This document shows positions 53,963 to 64,000 of a stretch of DNA of 64,000 nt, piece after piece. Origin of the DNA: Pseudoxanthomonas sp. YR558 (lineage in GTDB: Bacteria; Pseudomonadota; Gammaproteobacteria; Xanthomonadales; Xanthomonadaceae); contig NZ_FPCI01000002.1 in the NCBI RefSeq assembly GCF_900116385.1, positions 1 through 64,000 on the forward strand, read 5' to 3'. A program made the translations under genes and the position numbers. Within the stretch, counting starts at the first letter, position 1; each line of letters starts with the position of its first letter. The notes beneath the pieces are model-generated. The model saw only the letters and a program-made list of their open reading frames with translations, had not been told where the DNA came from and searched no databases.

Positions 53963-56329
53963 TTACTTCAGGTTCTGCTCGAACAGTTTCAGCACGCGCT
54001 TGTACTCGTCCAGCCAGGAGTCCGACCGCGTGAAGCCGTGCCGTTCCAGCGGATACGCCGCCAGCTCCCAATCGTCCTTGCGCAGTTCGATCAGCTTCTG
54101 CGACAGCACCACCGAATCCTTGAAGAACACGTTGTCGTCGATCATGCCGTGCGCGATCAGCAGGTGGTCCTGCAGGCCGTCGGCGTACTCGATCGGCGAA
54201 GAGGTGCGGTAGGCCTGAGGATCCAGTTCCGGCGTATTGAGGATGTTGCTGGTGTATTCGTGGTTGTACTGCGTCCAGTCCACCACCGGGCGCAGCGCGG
54301 CGCCGGCCTTGAACACCCCGGGCGCGCGGAACAGCGCCATGAAGGTCATGAAGCCGCCGTAGCTGCCGCCGTAGATGCCGGCGCGGTCGCGATCGCCCTG
54401 CTTCTGCGCGACCAGCCACTCCAGGCCGTCGAGGTAGTCCTCGAGTTCCGGGTGGCCCATGTTGCGGTAGATGGCGGTGCGCCAGTCGCGGCCGTAGCCT
54501 TCGCTGGCGCGGTAATCGAGGTCTAGCACGATGTAGCCGCGGTCCACCAGCAACTGGTGGAACATCTGCTCGCGGAAGTAGTTGGGATAGCGCGCGGTGA
54601 CGTTCTGCAGATAGCCGGCGCCATGCACGAACATGACGATGGGATAGCGCTTGCCGGCTTCCATCGTCTTCGGGCCGTAGTACTTGCCCCACACCACGCC
54701 TGCGCCGTGGCGCGAGCGTACTTGCACGTATTCCGGCTGGATCCACTCGCGCGCCTTGAAGCCCGCGGTGCGGGTATCGGTGAGTGTGTGCACGTCGCCA
54801 CCGTCCACGCCCGTCACCGACAGCTGGGCCGGCGTATAACTGCGCGAATGGCGGACCAGCAGCTGGCGACCATCCGGCGACAGGCTGAAATCCTCCACGC
54901 CGTCGAGCGCGGTGACTTCCTTCACCTGGTTGCTGGCCAGGTCGAGCTTGCAGACCTCGTAGTCGCCTGGCCAGCTGCGATTGCACAGGAACAGGAAGCC
55001 GTTGCCGTCGGCGGTGACTTCCGGAGCGGAGACTTCCCACTTGCCCGACGTGCGCGCGCGGGGCTTTTCATTGCCGGTCGCGGTGTACAGGTGCGAGTAG
55101 CCGGATTCTTCCGACAGCAGCCACAGCGTGCGGTTGTCCGGCAGCCAACCGAACTGGTTGAAGCCCCAGTTGATCCATGCCTCGTCGGTCAGCCGGTGGC
55201 GCGGCTGCAGGCGCGCGCCGGGCAGGTCGACGGTGGCGATCCAGCGGTCCTTGTTGTCGACGGCATGCACCTGCACGGCGACCTGGCTGCCATCCGGGGT
55301 CCAGGCGATGGCACCGCCGTCGCTGTCGTTCTCCACGCGCACATCGCGCGATCCCTTCAACGGTTCCTTGCCTGCCTGCTTGCGCAGCGCAGCGAGCGGA
55401 TCGCGGTCGATCCCGGGCAGGCTGTCGAACGTCACTTCCTTGACGCTGCCGTCGGCGAGGTCGACGCGCCACAGCGTGTGCGGCACGGGGGCATTGCGGC
55501 CGACGCGGGTGCGGACTTCCTGAAATTCCTCGTAGCCCGATTCGGTCACGTACTTCGGCATCTTGCCGGCCTGTCCGGCATCGGCGCCCTTCTTGTGCGT
55601 CACCACCAGCAGCCAGCGGCCGTCCGGCGAAAGCGAGCTGTCGTCGATGTCGACCTCGGTGCCGAGGTAGATCGGTGCGGGCGCGCGGCTCGCATCGGCC
55701 TTTCGCCAGCTTTCGGCCTGCTTCTGCGCGGCTTCGCGTTGCGCGCGATCGTCGGCCAGCGTGCGGATCGTGCGCAGTTGCTGCTCGCGCAGTGCGTCCG
55801 GCTTGGGAGCGGCCAGCGGATCGCGCTCGGCCTTGAGTTCGGCGACCGTCGCCGTGCCCGCGTCGGCGGTCCAGCGATACCAGGCGTTGCCGGCGCGCCA
55901 GATCACGGCGCCGTCGCGGGCGAAGCGCGCCTGCTGCTCGGCCTCGTTGGTGCGGGTCAGCTGGGTGAGCGCCCCGCTGCGCAGGTCGCGCACGAACAGG
56001 TCGCCGTTGCGCGTGAGCAGCATGCGCTGGCGGGTGGCGTCGTAGACCGGGTTGATGGCGTCGAGACGCGCGCGCTGGTCGTCGGCGACACGGTGCGCGG
56101 CGGCGCCGTCGAGGGATTGCTCGAAGGTGTCTCGCACCACGCTGCCATCGCGCTTGAGTTCGTACTGCACCTGCTTGCCGTCCCATGCCCACCAGGCGCG
56201 CTCGACCGGCGGGCCGATCCAGTCCGGTTCGGCCATCACTTGTTCCAGCGTGAGCGGTGCGGGCGTCTGGGCGTGTGCGGCCGGCGCAAGGGCGAGCGGC
56301 AGCAGCAGGGCGAACAGGGCAGGGCGCAT
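53963..56329 (-). CDS. Exported S9-family prolyl oligopeptidase-like peptidase
   Basis: This 788-residue protein has a signal peptide ([20 protein letters not shown]), a beta-propeller region (about 60-520) and an alpha/beta hydrolase domain. Catalytic Ser lies in [17 protein letters not shown] near 658, Asp in [11 protein letters not shown] near 730 and His in [12 protein letters not shown] near 763. It is more distantly related to the DPP IV-like gene at 41347. It is exported and probably degrades peptides in the periplasm. ATG at 56329 is preferred over the frame opening at 56470. Confidence 0.92.
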   Translation of the reverse strand: MRPALFALLLPLALAPAAHAQTPAPLTLEQVMAEPDWIGPPVERAWWAWDGKQVQYELKRDGSVVRDTFEQSLDGAAAHRVADDQRARLDAINPVYDATRQRMLLTRNGDLFVRDLRSGALTQLTRTNEAEQQARFARDGAVIWRAGNAWYRWTADAGTATVAELKAERDPLAAPKPDALREQQLRTIRTLADDRAQREAAQKQAESWRKADASRAPAPIYLGTEVDIDDSSLSPDGRWLLVVTHKKGADAGQAGKMPKYVTESGYEEFQEVRTRVGRNAPVPHTLWRVDLADGSVKEVTFDSLPGIDRDPLAALRKQAGKEPLKGSRDVRVENDSDGGAIAWTPDGSQVAVQVHAVDNKDRWIATVDLPGARLQPRHRLTDEAWINWGFNQFGWLPDNRTLWLLSEESGYSHLYTATGNEKPRARTSGKWEVSAPEVTADGNGFLFLCNRSWPGDYEVCKLDLASNQVKEVTALDGVEDFSLSPDGRQLLVRHSRSYTPAQLSVTGVDGGDVHTLTDTRTAGFKAREWIQPEYVQVRSRHGAGVVWGKYYGPKTMEAGKRYPIVMFVHGAGYLQNVTARYPNYFREQMFHQLLVDRGYIVLDLDYRASEGYGRDWRTAIYRNMGHPELEDYLDGLEWLVAQKQGDRDRAGIYGGSYGGFMTFMALFRAPGVFKAGAALRPVVDWTQYNHEYTSNILNTPELDPQAYRTSSPIEYADGLQDHLLIAHGMIDDNVFFKDSVVLSQKLIELRKDDWELAAYPLERHGFTRSDSWLDEYKRVLKLFEQNLK

Positions 56330-56492
56330 CGGGCTTCCGTTAGTGCGAGGTGAAGGGGCGAAGAGTACCAGTCCGTCCGCGTGCCTCCCGCCGCCGATCG
56401 TCATGCCCGGCGTGATCGCGATGCGGGTTTCACGTATGCGGTATTTCCCGCACAATCCCCGCTTGTCCATCGGCAGGGCGCGAAAAGCGCGG

Positions 56493-56750
56493 ATGCAAGC
56501 CTACGTCTACAAGAGCCAGCGCAAGGCCGACACGTTCGTCTACCTGGCGACGCGCGACGATTTCGCCCGACTCCCCGAGCCGCTGCGTACCCAACTGGGC
56601 GAGTTGGCTTTCGTGCTCGAGGTTGCCCTGACGCCCGAGCGCAAACTGGCGCGGGAAGATGCCGAGGTGGTCCGGACCAACCTCGCCGCGCGCGGCTTCC
56701 ATATCCAATTCCCGCCGCAGCCCGATCCCACTGTCCTTCCCGATGCCTGA
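56493..56750 (+). CDS. YcgL domain protein
   Basis: This 85-residue cytoplasmic protein reads [20 protein letters not shown] and ends [11 protein letters not shown], the YcgL/UPF0745 signature (Y.Y.S..K...Y.YL...dF). YcgL is an uncharacterised family found across gammaproteobacteria. Its last 8 bp overlap the start of the ankyrin gene, which suggests translational coupling. Confidence 0.87.
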   Translation: MQAYVYKSQRKADTFVYLATRDDFARLPEPLRTQLGELAFVLEVALTPERKLAREDAEVVRTNLAARGFHIQFPPQPDPTVLPDA

Positions 56751-59700
56751 GTCCCGGCTGCAGACCCGTCACGTCGCCCTGGTCGCCTTGCTGGCAGGCC
56801 TGCTGCTGGCCGGCGCCGGTGCATGGCTGGGCGGCGTGCCGGCGGCCCTCGGTGCGTGGCTGGCGCAGCCGGTGGTGGCGCTGGGCGTGTCCTGGCTTCG
56901 CGGCACCCGCGTGCTCGCACCGTCCCGCGCCTGGCGCGAGGACTTGCCGGCATTGGGGCTGGCCTGGGCGGTAGCGTTCGCCGGCAGCGCGCTGCTGCTG
57001 GCCTGGCCACTCGCCTCGCTGCACGACAGCGGCAGCCTGCCGGCAGCATTGGGCGTGAGTGCGGTGATCGGTGTGGTGATCGTGGGCCTCTGGCGCACGT
57101 GGCCGCTGTGGCATGGCCTGGAGCGCGACGGTGGGGCGTTGGCTGCCCACTGGCGTGGGTTGGTCGAGCACGACTTCCATGCCTGGCGTGGCCTGGCGGT
57201 GGCGACGGCGTTGGCCGTGGCCATCGGCGGCGGCCTTTGCCTGGCCTGGCAAGGGCTGGTACCCGACGGCGCCCGCACCGGCCTCGCGATCGCCTATGCC
57301 CTGCTGTTGCCGCTGCTGCACCTGGGCGTGCAGCGGGTAGCGGGCGCGGGCGTGCTGCCGGTGGTCGAGATGCCGGAGCGCGAGGTGGAAACCTTCGATG
57401 CGCCCGTCGTCGAAGCCGACACAGCCCCGGACGTCGACCTGGACCAGGCCTTGTTCGAAGCGGCGCGCGCCGGGCGCGTGGATCGCGCGCTGTCGCTGAT
57501 CGAAGCCGGCGCCGATGCGCATGCGCTGCCGGCGGAGGGCTCGCGCGACCAACGCAGCCTTGGCGCGCTGGCGGCCGTGCTGCCGGACCTGCGCCTGCTG
57601 CGCACGCTGATCGCGCACGGCGTGGATCTCAACCACGCGCATGCCGGCGTCACCCCGCTGCTGGCCGCGACCCGCGACAGCTGGCATGGCCGGCCGGATG
57701 CGGTGACCACGCTGCTGGCGAATGGCGCCGACCCGCGCATCGCCGATGCGGAAGGCAACACACCGCTGCACCATGCCGCGCGCAGTTCCGACCCTGGCGT
57801 GGTCGCACTGCTGCGCGATGCGGCGGCGGAACTCGATGCGCTCAACCATGACGGCCTGACCCCGTTGGGCGTGGCCTGCATGGCCGGCAACTGGCGGCTG
57901 GCGAAATTCCTGCTCGAACGCGGCGCACGCCCGGACCCGCAGGGCGGGCAGCCGGTACTGTTGGCGGCGGCTGCGACCGAAGAAGACGATCCTGCCGGCG
58001 TGCAGTTGCTGCTCAAGCACAAGGCCAAGGTCGATGCGCGCGACGCCCAGCGCCGCAGCGCCCTGCACGAAGCGGCCTACGCCGGTCACGCCGAAGTCGT
58101 CACGACGCTGCTCGCTGCCGGTGCCGACGTGCATGCGCGCGACGCGCAGCAGCGCACGCCGTGGCTCGACGCCGCGCGCGGCGCCCGCGCCGCGGTGCTG
58201 GAAAAGCTCGCCGACGCCGGGGCGGATCGCCAGGCCACGGATGCCGAGCGTCGTAACGCATTGATGCTGGCGTGCGGCGCGGAGCAGGTATCGCCCGCGC
58301 TGGTGCGCCGCCTGCTGGAATGGGGCCTGGATCCTGCCGATACCGACGCCGCGGGCCGGCGTGCAGTCGATGCCGCGGCCGAAGCCGGGCGCTGGGCGCT
58401 GGTCTCCGCGCTCGATCCCGCCTATGCCCTGCCCAGTGCCGTGGCTGCCGCCGAGGACGAGACGCCGCCGGACCGCGCGCCGTCCGCGCTGCTGCGCGAG
58501 GGCCTGGCGAGTGGGCAGTTCGAAGGTCTCGATGCGCTCGCGCGCCTGTGCTCTCGCGAAGAGCTCGGTGCGTTGTTGCACGAAGCCGACCTGCAACGCC
58601 CGGCGCGCCTGGCATGGTTGCTCCGCAATGGTGCCGATGCAGACGTCCGCAACGCGGCGGGCGACACGCTGGCGTTCGCCCTGCTGTCGCAGGGTGCGGT
58701 GGGCGCGCCTGCGTTGGCTGCGGTGCTCGCGCGTGGCGTTTCGCCGGCCGGCGCCGGTGGCCTGGCGCGCTTCCTGGCCGCGTGCGCGGCGGACGACCAG
58801 GCGGCGCGCACGCTGGAATCCTGCGCGCTGGATCTGCTTGAACGCGGCGCCGATCCCTTCGGTGTGTCGCCGCAAGGCGATCCGGCGCTCTCGCTCGCCG
58901 TGCGGTTGGGTTGGCAGCGAGTGCTCGATCGCCTGCTCGACATCGGCGTAGACCGCGAAGCGCGCGACAGCCATGGCATGACCGCGCTGCACCTGGCGGC
59001 GGTGCTCGGTCGCGAGACCGCTCTCAAGCAGCTGATTGCGAAAGGCGCTTCCCCCGAGGCGCGTGCCGCCGACGGGCAGACACCGCTGGGCGTGGCGCTG
59101 GCCTGCGGACGTCGCGACCTGGCCGATTGGCTGGACTGGCGGATCTGGTCGCTGCCGAAGCGTGCGCTGCGACCTGCCGACCTGCCATCGGCCGCGATGA
59201 TGGGCGACCGCGACGCGGTGCGTCGCCTGCTCGACCTCGGCTTCGATGTCGATTCGCCCGATGCGCAAGGCTGCACCGCGTTGTTGCGCGCCGCCGGCGG
59301 TGGCTTCACTACCACCGTGGAGCTGCTCATCGCGCGCGGCGCCGACCCGCAGCGCGCCGCGCATACCGGCGCGACGCCGTTGTCGGCCGCGGTCAGCATG
59401 CGCCAGGCGGAGATCGTCGGTGCGCTGCTGACGGCGGGCGCGGATATCGAATACCGGCTGCCCGGTGGTGTGACCGTGCTGATGCTGGCGGCGGCCTTGG
59501 GCCTGCCCGAGATCGCCGCGCGCCTGATCACCGCCGGCGCCAACGTGCATGCCGGCGATGCGCAGGGCCTCACGCCGCTGCATTGCGCCACGCTGTACGG
59601 CTTCACGGCGCGCGAGAAGCCGCGCCTGGTCGCGCTGCTCGATACGCTGCTGTTGTCTGGCGCGGAATCGGAGCAGGTGGCTGCAGGTTCGGTCACGCCT

Positions 59701-60039
59701 TTGCTGCTGCTGTTAGGCGCGCGTGCCGAGCCGGGTACCGCCTGCGACGAAGAAGTCGTGCTGGCCGGCCTGGAACGCCTGCTCGACGAAGGCGTGTCAC
59801 TGGACGTGCAGGATCCGCGTGGCTTCGGCCCGCTGCATCTGGCCTCGCTGCACGGTTTGCTGCGCGTGGTTAGCCGCCTGTTGCGTGCCGGCGCCGATCC
59901 GGAACTGCGCGATGTGCTGAACCGCACGCCGCGTGAGATCGCGGTGATGCGCGGCTTCATCGACGTGGCGGCGGAGTTCGTGCCCGCCACACCCGGTGCG
60001 GGAGCGTCGATGGCCCGCTTCCTGCGCGATCGCAGTTGA
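56743..60039 (+). CDS. Giant membrane-anchored ankyrin-repeat protein
   Basis: This 1098-residue protein has about five hydrophobic segments in its first 210 residues. It is followed by a long ankyrin domain (about 235-1080) of 20 or more repeats of the G(N)[11 protein letters not shown]...GA pattern, for example [60 protein letters not shown] and [20 protein letters not shown]. It is probably an inner-membrane protein with a large cytoplasmic solenoid that binds proteins. The partner is unknown. ATG at 56743 follows the upstream ycgL with 8 bp overlap. The very long minus-strand open frame at 56401-59583 is its shadow. Confidence 0.88.
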   Translation: MPESRLQTRHVALVALLAGLLLAGAGAWLGGVPAALGAWLAQPVVALGVSWLRGTRVLAPSRAWREDLPALGLAWAVAFAGSALLLAWPLASLHDSGSLPAALGVSAVIGVVIVGLWRTWPLWHGLERDGGALAAHWRGLVEHDFHAWRGLAVATALAVAIGGGLCLAWQGLVPDGARTGLAIAYALLLPLLHLGVQRVAGAGVLPVVEMPEREVETFDAPVVEADTAPDVDLDQALFEAARAGRVDRALSLIEAGADAHALPAEGSRDQRSLGALAAVLPDLRLLRTLIAHGVDLNHAHAGVTPLLAATRDSWHGRPDAVTTLLANGADPRIADAEGNTPLHHAARSSDPGVVALLRDAAAELDALNHDGLTPLGVACMAGNWRLAKFLLERGARPDPQGGQPVLLAAAATEEDDPAGVQLLLKHKAKVDARDAQRRSALHEAAYAGHAEVVTTLLAAGADVHARDAQQRTPWLDAARGARAAVLEKLADAGADRQATDAERRNALMLACGAEQVSPALVRRLLEWGLDPADTDAAGRRAVDAAAEAGRWALVSALDPAYALPSAVAAAEDETPPDRAPSALLREGLASGQFEGLDALARLCSREELGALLHEADLQRPARLAWLLRNGADADVRNAAGDTLAFALLSQGAVGAPALAAVLARGVSPAGAGGLARFLAACAADDQAARTLESCALDLLERGADPFGVSPQGDPALSLAVRLGWQRVLDRLLDIGVDREARDSHGMTALHLAAVLGRETALKQLIAKGASPEARAADGQTPLGVALACGRRDLADWLDWRIWSLPKRALRPADLPSAAMMGDRDAVRRLLDLGFDVDSPDAQGCTALLRAAGGGFTTTVELLIARGADPQRAAHTGATPLSAAVSMRQAEIVGALLTAGADIEYRLPGGVTVLMLAAALGLPEIAARLITAGANVHAGDAQGLTPLHCATLYGFTAREKPRLVALLDTLLLSGAESEQVAAGSVTPLLLLLGARAEPGTACDEEVVLAGLERLLDEGVSLDVQDPRGFGPLHLASLHGLLRVVSRLLRAGADPELRDVLNRTPREIAVMRGFIDVAAEFVPATPGAGASMARFLRDRS

Positions 60040-60048
60040 CCTGCCGGC

Positions 60049-61842
60049 TCATCGCGCCGGCGGCGTGTCCTCGCCGGTCGCATCGGCTTCGAACAGTTTC
60101 TCCAGGTCGCTGATCGCATCGCGCGCGGTCTGAATCACCGCGCCGTCGTCGTCGTAGACCAGGTATTGCGCGCGCAGCAGTTTCTCGTCGTGCTGGCGGA
60201 AGCGGCGAGTGTGTTCGGCGGCGGTGTGCGTCGGCACGCCCAGCTCGACCAGCACCTGCTCCGCCATTTCCAGGCTCGAGCCCAGCGTTTCGCGATAGGC
60301 CTCCGCGCTCAGGTCCATCAACCGCCAGGCATGCTGGCGATTGCGCGCGCGTGCCAGCACGCGTGCCTCGGGGAACATGCGACGGATCAGGCGCGTGGCC
60401 TTGATGTTGGTGTCGGGGTCGTCCATCGCGATCACGAAGACCTTCACGTGCTGCGCGCCGGCCGAGCGCAGTAGGTCCGGGCGGGTCGGGTCGCCGTAGT
60501 AGATGCGGATGTTGCCGAAGCGGCGCAGCGTGTCCACGGTCTCGGGGCTGTGTTCAAGCGCGACGAACGGAATCTTCTGCGCCGTCAGCAGACGCGCCAC
60601 GATCTGTCCGAACCGGCCCATGCCGGCGATCAGCACTTGCGGCTGCTCGTCGGGAATCTCGTCGAAGGTGCGCGTGGTGGGTTTGGGCCGGTTCACGCCG
60701 GCCAGCAGGCGATGCAAACCGAGCAGCAACACCGGCGTGAGCGCCATCGATACGCCGACGATGGCGCTCAGCTGGTTGCGCAGTTCCGTATCGATCAGGC
60801 GCACGCGCGAGGCTTCGCTGAAGACCACGAAGGCGAACTCGCCACCCAGCCAGAGCGTACCCGCCATCAGCAGCGCGCCCTTCGGGTCGAGGCGTCCCGG
60901 CCAGCGGCCGATGCCGAACAGGACGCTGAACTTCACCGCAAGCAGCGTCAGCACACCGAAGGCGATCAGCTCGGGCTGCTTCACCACCGCGTCGAGATCG
61001 ATGTCCATGCCGACGGCGATGAAGAACAGGCCCAACAGCAGGCCCTTGAACGGATCGATCTGCGATTCCAGTTCGTGGCGGAACTCGGAGTCGGACAGCA
61101 GCACGCCGGCCAGGAACGCGCCCAGGCCCGCGCTCAGCCCAGCCAGCTGCATGAACCAGGCGATGCCCAGCACCACCAGTAGAGCAGTGGCGGTGAACAC
61201 TTCCGGCATGCGCGTGCGCGCGACCACGCGGAACAGGTGGCGCAGCACAAGCCGCCCGCCGAGGACCACGATGGCGATCGCACCGACGGCATGGAACACC
61301 ATCGTCCAGGTGAGCGTTTCGTTCTTCGCGCCGCCCAGCAGCGGAATGGCAGCCAGCAACGGGATCGCGACCAGGTCCTGGAACAGCAGGATCGCAAAGC
61401 CGAGACGCCCGTGTTCGCTGGTCAGCTCCTTGCGCTCTGACAACAGTTGCAGGCTGACCGCCGTGGACGACAGGGCCAGGCCGAGGCCGACGACGAGCGC
61501 GGTCTTCCAGTGATGTTCGAACAGCAGCGCGATGCCGCCCAGCAGCAGCGCACTGAGCAGCACCTGCAGGCCGCCGGCGCCGAACACCGGCTTGCGCATC
61601 ACCCGCAGGCGCGAGGGCGAGAGTTCCAGGCCGATGACGAAGAGCATCATCACCACGCCGATCTCGGCGGCGTTGAGGATGCGGTCGGCATCCCGCACCA
61701 GTGCCAACCCGTCCGGGCCCAGCACCACGCCGGCCACGAGGTACGCCAGTACCGCCCCCAACCCGAAACGCTTGAAGACCGGCACCGCGATCACCGCGGC
61801 CAGCAGGAACACCAGCGCCAACTCCAGACCACTACCGTGCAT
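60049..61842 (-). CDS. KefB/CPA2-type monovalent cation:proton antiporter
   Basis: This 597-residue protein has about 12-13 helices with the CPA2 pattern (KRFGLGAVLAYLVAGVVLGPDG; FVIGLELSPSRL; LGLALSSTAVSLQLLSE; FAILLFQDLVAIPLLAAIP). A C-terminal RCK/TrkA-N NAD-binding domain follows (LIAGMGRFGQIVARLLTAQKI). Close to KefB/KefC and Ybal-type exchangers of K+ or Na+ for H+. The KefC-type C-terminal tail is short. No ancillary KefF/KefG partner is adjacent. It converges on the ankyrin gene with a 9-bp gap. Confidence 0.9.
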   Translation of the reverse strand: MHGSGLELALVFLLAAVIAVPVFKRFGLGAVLAYLVAGVVLGPDGLALVRDADRILNAAEIGVVMMLFVIGLELSPSRLRVMRKPVFGAGGLQVLLSALLLGGIALLFEHHWKTALVVGLGLALSSTAVSLQLLSERKELTSEHGRLGFAILLFQDLVAIPLLAAIPLLGGAKNETLTWTMVFHAVGAIAIVVLGGRLVLRHLFRVVARTRMPEVFTATALLVVLGIAWFMQLAGLSAGLGAFLAGVLLSDSEFRHELESQIDPFKGLLLGLFFIAVGMDIDLDAVVKQPELIAFGVLTLLAVKFSVLFGIGRWPGRLDPKGALLMAGTLWLGGEFAFVVFSEASRVRLIDTELRNQLSAIVGVSMALTPVLLLGLHRLLAGVNRPKPTTRTFDEIPDEQPQVLIAGMGRFGQIVARLLTAQKIPFVALEHSPETVDTLRRFGNIRIYYGDPTRPDLLRSAGAQHVKVFVIAMDDPDTNIKATRLIRRMFPEARVLARARNRQHAWRLMDLSAEAYRETLGSSLEMAEQVLVELGVPTHTAAEHTRRFRQHDEKLLRAQYLVYDDDGAVIQTARDAISDLEKLFEADATGEDTPPAR

Positions 61843-61914
61843 GCGTCACCTCGTGGGGATAGTATGCGGCGGACGGGGCCGGAGAGGCCTACTTCCACGG
61901 AACGAGGAGGGCGT

Positions 61915-62805
61915 GTGAGGCACTCAATCGGATGGTGCAATGCGTTGGTCTGGGGTTTGTTGCTCCTGGTGTGTGCGGAACCGGTTTTTGCCCAGAGTCC
62001 ACAAGCGATCCGGAAGCAGGCTGAATCGAGCATGTTGGTGACGGGCTCGATCCTCATCGAGCGGGATGGCAGTGTCAGCGGGCTTGAAGTCGATCAGCGC
62101 GACAAGCTGCCTGACGTGGTGGCGACGCTGGTGGAGAAATCGGGTCCGGCATGGAAGTTCGAACCCGTGCTGGTCGAGGGCGAGCCCAGGAAGGTCAAAG
62201 CGCGCATGAGCCTGCTTGTGGTCGCGAACAAGCTCGAGGAAGGCGGCTATCGGGTCGGTATCCGCGACGGCTACTTCGGCAAGGACGCGATGACGCCGGA
62301 GGAGCGCCAGCAGGAGTCCGGTGCCCTCAAGGGCCTGGACATGAAGCCTCCGTCCTATCCCATGAGCGCGCTGGAAGTGGGCGCGCGTGGCACCGCCTAC
62401 GTGGTGCTGAAGATCGGGCCGGATGGCAAGGTGATGGACGCCGCGGTCGAGCAGGTCAATCTGCGGACGATCGGCAATGTCAACGAGATGAAGCGGATGA
62501 GGAGCGCCTTCTCCCGCTCCACCGTTACCGCAGCCAAGAACTGGTTGTTCTCCATGTCGGCCAATGACCTGGTCCGGGAACATGGATTCACGTTGGTGCG
62601 TGTGCCGGTCGATTATGAGTTCGCAGGCAACAGCAGGCCCTCGTATGGGCAGTGGGATGCGTACATTCCAGGACCCAGGGAGACCATACCGTGGATCCAG
62701 GACGATAGGGCCAGGGATGAGAGTCCTGAAGCGATGCTTGCGGGCGGCCTGTATGAAGTGGGCAAAGGGCTGCGTTTGCTGACGCCGCTGGGTGGAGGCT
62801 CGTAG
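61915..62805 (+). CDS. Exported TonB_C-like protein
   Basis: This 296-residue protein has a signal peptide (IGWCNALVWGLLLLVCAEPVFAQ). A first TonB-C-like module runs from SMLVTGSILIERDGSVSG to PAWKFEPVLVEGE. A second module (PSYPMSALEVGARGTAYVVL; KIGPDGKVMDAAVEQ) has the YP..A...GxxG.V signature. It lacks a transmembrane anchor, so it is not a classical TonB. The GTG at 61915 has GAGGAGG 6 nt upstream and is the clear start; no in-frame ATG gives a better signal peptide. Confidence 0.8.
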   Translation: MRHSIGWCNALVWGLLLLVCAEPVFAQSPQAIRKQAESSMLVTGSILIERDGSVSGLEVDQRDKLPDVVATLVEKSGPAWKFEPVLVEGEPRKVKARMSLLVVANKLEEGGYRVGIRDGYFGKDAMTPEERQQESGALKGLDMKPPSYPMSALEVGARGTAYVVLKIGPDGKVMDAAVEQVNLRTIGNVNEMKRMRSAFSRSTVTAAKNWLFSMSANDLVREHGFTLVRVPVDYEFAGNSRPSYGQWDAYIPGPRETIPWIQDDRARDESPEAMLAGGLYEVGKGLRLLTPLGGGS

Positions 62806-62839
62806 CCGGCACCCGTGTCCATGTGGCGGAGGCGCATGA

Positions 62840-63697
62840 TCACCCACCGCCGAAGGCTTGCAACAGATGCTTGCCGTACTTTCCCGACGGTGTGGCCGTC
62901 ACCGTCACGACCGCATAGGCAAACAGCCCGCCGGCCAACGCGAACCCTGCGACGGCCGGCCAGGCCAAGCGGCGCGGTAGCGTGATGCGCCTGTGCAGAT
63001 TGCGGATGAAGCACTCCGCCACCAGCAGGTTGGGCACGAAGAACAGGTAGAGGATGGCGTAGTCGAATGGGCCGCTGGTGTTGCCCGCGCCCATGCCGAC
63101 GCCGCCGGTGAGATCCTTCCATGCGCGGATCTCCAGGTCGAACACCCATGAGCCCAACACCATCGCGAACAACCGGATGGCCCACGCGCGATGCCGGTCG
63201 AAGCGCTTTGCGCGCGCGTGTACGAAGGCCATCGTCGCGCACAGCATCATCACCGCGCCCCAGACCGCGAACGCGATCGACGCCGCGCGCGTGTAAGCGC
63301 CGTGGGTCAGGATGAACGACAGGCCGCCCACGCCGGCCAACACGCCGGCGGTGACGTAGACACGCCCGGTCCAGCGATGCACGGCGCGGTGGCGGGCGCG
63401 GATGCGCGACGACAGCAGGATCGGCCAAGCCAGCACCAGGATCGTGCCCATTGCGAAATGCAGGCCGATGCCGAGGTTGGCGACCCAGACCTGCGCGCTT
63501 TGCATCGGCAAACCGTCCACCAGGACGCGCCATTGTTCGAAGTTGCCGGGAGTGGCGCCGGTCGCCCGGAGGACGATGTAAGCGCCGAAGGCCAGCAATC
63601 CGGCAAGCGCGACGACCTGGATGGCGCGGCCGATCCACCCGAGCAGGTATTGCCGGATGTCCGGCCGGGCGGGAAGGCGCATGCGCGTGGTGTTCAT
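62840..63697 (-). CDS. DUF2306 membrane protein
   Basis: This 285-residue protein has six to seven helices (for example 24-44, 74-96, 112-134 and 142-165) and the family strings RHRAVHRWTGRVYVTAGVLA and RHRAWAIRLFAMVLGSWVFD, each with conserved His and Arg. DUF2306 proteins are inner-membrane proteins resembling cytochrome b561-like folds; function is unknown. Confidence 0.85.
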   Translation of the reverse strand: MNTTRMRLPARPDIRQYLLGWIGRAIQVVALAGLLAFGAYIVLRATGATPGNFEQWRVLVDGLPMQSAQVWVANLGIGLHFAMGTILVLAWPILLSSRIRARHRAVHRWTGRVYVTAGVLAGVGGLSFILTHGAYTRAASIAFAVWGAVMMLCATMAFVHARAKRFDRHRAWAIRLFAMVLGSWVFDLEIRAWKDLTGGVGMGAGNTSGPFDYAILYLFFVPNLLVAECFIRNLHRRITLPRRLAWPAVAGFALAGGLFAYAVVTVTATPSGKYGKHLLQAFGGG

Positions 63698-63854
63698 CGG
63701 GTCTGTCCTGGATGGGCTGCGGACTGCTTCCGCCGCGCGAAGCGTTCCGCATAGACCGGTCCAGGTCGTTAGGCCAGGCGCAGGAAGTCATGAGGGCGCG
63801 CCTGCGGACCGCACCTATACTGGCGCGCGCGGGCATCGTCCCGCGGGGGAGCGC

Positions 63855-64000
63855 ATGCCGCAGACCGATTCCAGTCGCCTGGCGTTCGACGACGTGGTCA
63901 TCGACTTCGTTGGCCGGCGACTGTTGCGAGCAGGACGCGAGCAGACGCTGGAACCCAAGGCGTTCGCCGTGCTGGCCTTGCTGGCGGGATCGCCTGGCCG
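63855..64000 (+). CDS. Winged-helix (OmpR/CadC-type) transcriptional regulator, partial
   Basis: The first 48 residues are present: MPQTDSSRLAFDDVVIDFVG onward. They contain the typical DNA-binding start (FDDVVIDFVGRRLLRAGREQ, then LEPKAFAVLALLAG), as in CadC/ToxR-like proteins. These often carry a transmembrane helix and a periplasmic or TPR/WD40 sensor, but the rest is outside the window. GGGGGAGCGC precedes the ATG. Confidence 0.8.
   Translation, partial: MPQTDSSRLAFDDVVIDFVGRRLLRAGREQTLEPKAFAVLALLAGSPG

Noticed and set aside
56401..59583. A 1060-codon minus-strand frame opposite the ankyrin gene.
   Set aside because: Arginine/glutamine-rich with no motif, and the opposite strand has clear ankyrin repeats; it is a shadow frame.

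Overview
The window is a high-GC gammaproteobacterial chromosome segment. Its gene content points to the Xanthomonadaceae (Pseudoxanthomonas/Lysobacter/Xanthomonas relatives): a XanB2-type chorismatase near hemB and aroE, a C-rich sX13-like small RNA next to polA, DUF2782 and YcgL proteins, and a chromosomal integron with near-identical 60-bp attC sites. The genus is inferred from gene content only. I saw no tRNA, rRNA, CRISPR array, IS element or prophage.

Region 1 (1-7390) is an integron cassette array. It holds 19 complete cassettes plus one cut by the left edge. Every cassette gene is on the minus strand, and each is followed by an attC site. The array therefore reads leftward from a presumed attI at about 7383-7425. 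Cassettes are numbered here from that end. No integrase gene lies on the attI side: 165 bp further on comes an unrelated sensor kinase gene. Two cassettes look like orphan immunity genes (a barstar homologue and a CdiI-type protein). About half encode small membrane or exported proteins, and the rest are unrecognised. The array is visibly less GC-rich than the flanking chromosome.

Region 2 (7556-19822) is housekeeping, all on the minus strand: a transporter-fused hybrid histidine kinase, an FAD/NAD(P)-binding protein, cardiolipin synthase, ribosomal proteins L28 and L33, a DUF885 hydrolase, parB-parA, rsmG and a phosphopantetheinyl transferase. Region 3 (19996-26302) holds a GlsB-type membrane protein, exonuclease III, a drug-efflux MFS protein, a coniferyl-type aldehyde dehydrogenase, a gamma carbonic anhydrase, a VOC protein, a Pr6Pr membrane protein and a YkgJ cysteine-cluster protein.

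Region 4 (26450-34262) is a tightly coupled plus-strand operon: RDD, SpoIIM-like, DUF4129, DUF4350, MoxR ATPase, DUF58 and DUF4380. It is probably a membrane/envelope chaperone or stress module. Region 5 (34267-45611) contains ThuA-like, aroE, hemB, XanB2-like chorismatase, a transglutaminase-like protein, a Coa1-like protein, DPP IV, a glutathione transferase, UPF0114 and GNAT proteins.

Region 6 (45661-64000) contains uvrD, a universal stress protein with a well-placed FNR/Anr-type box, polA with an sX13-like RNA downstream, a DUF421 protein, hemF in an operon with an S9 peptidase, ycgL coupled to a giant membrane-anchored ankyrin protein, a KefB-type antiporter, a TonB_C-like secreted protein, DUF2306 and the start of a winged-helix regulator.

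The items most worth follow-up are the integrase-less array with its orphan immunity genes and attC-dependent translation starts, the sX13-like RNA, the FNR box and the MoxR operon.
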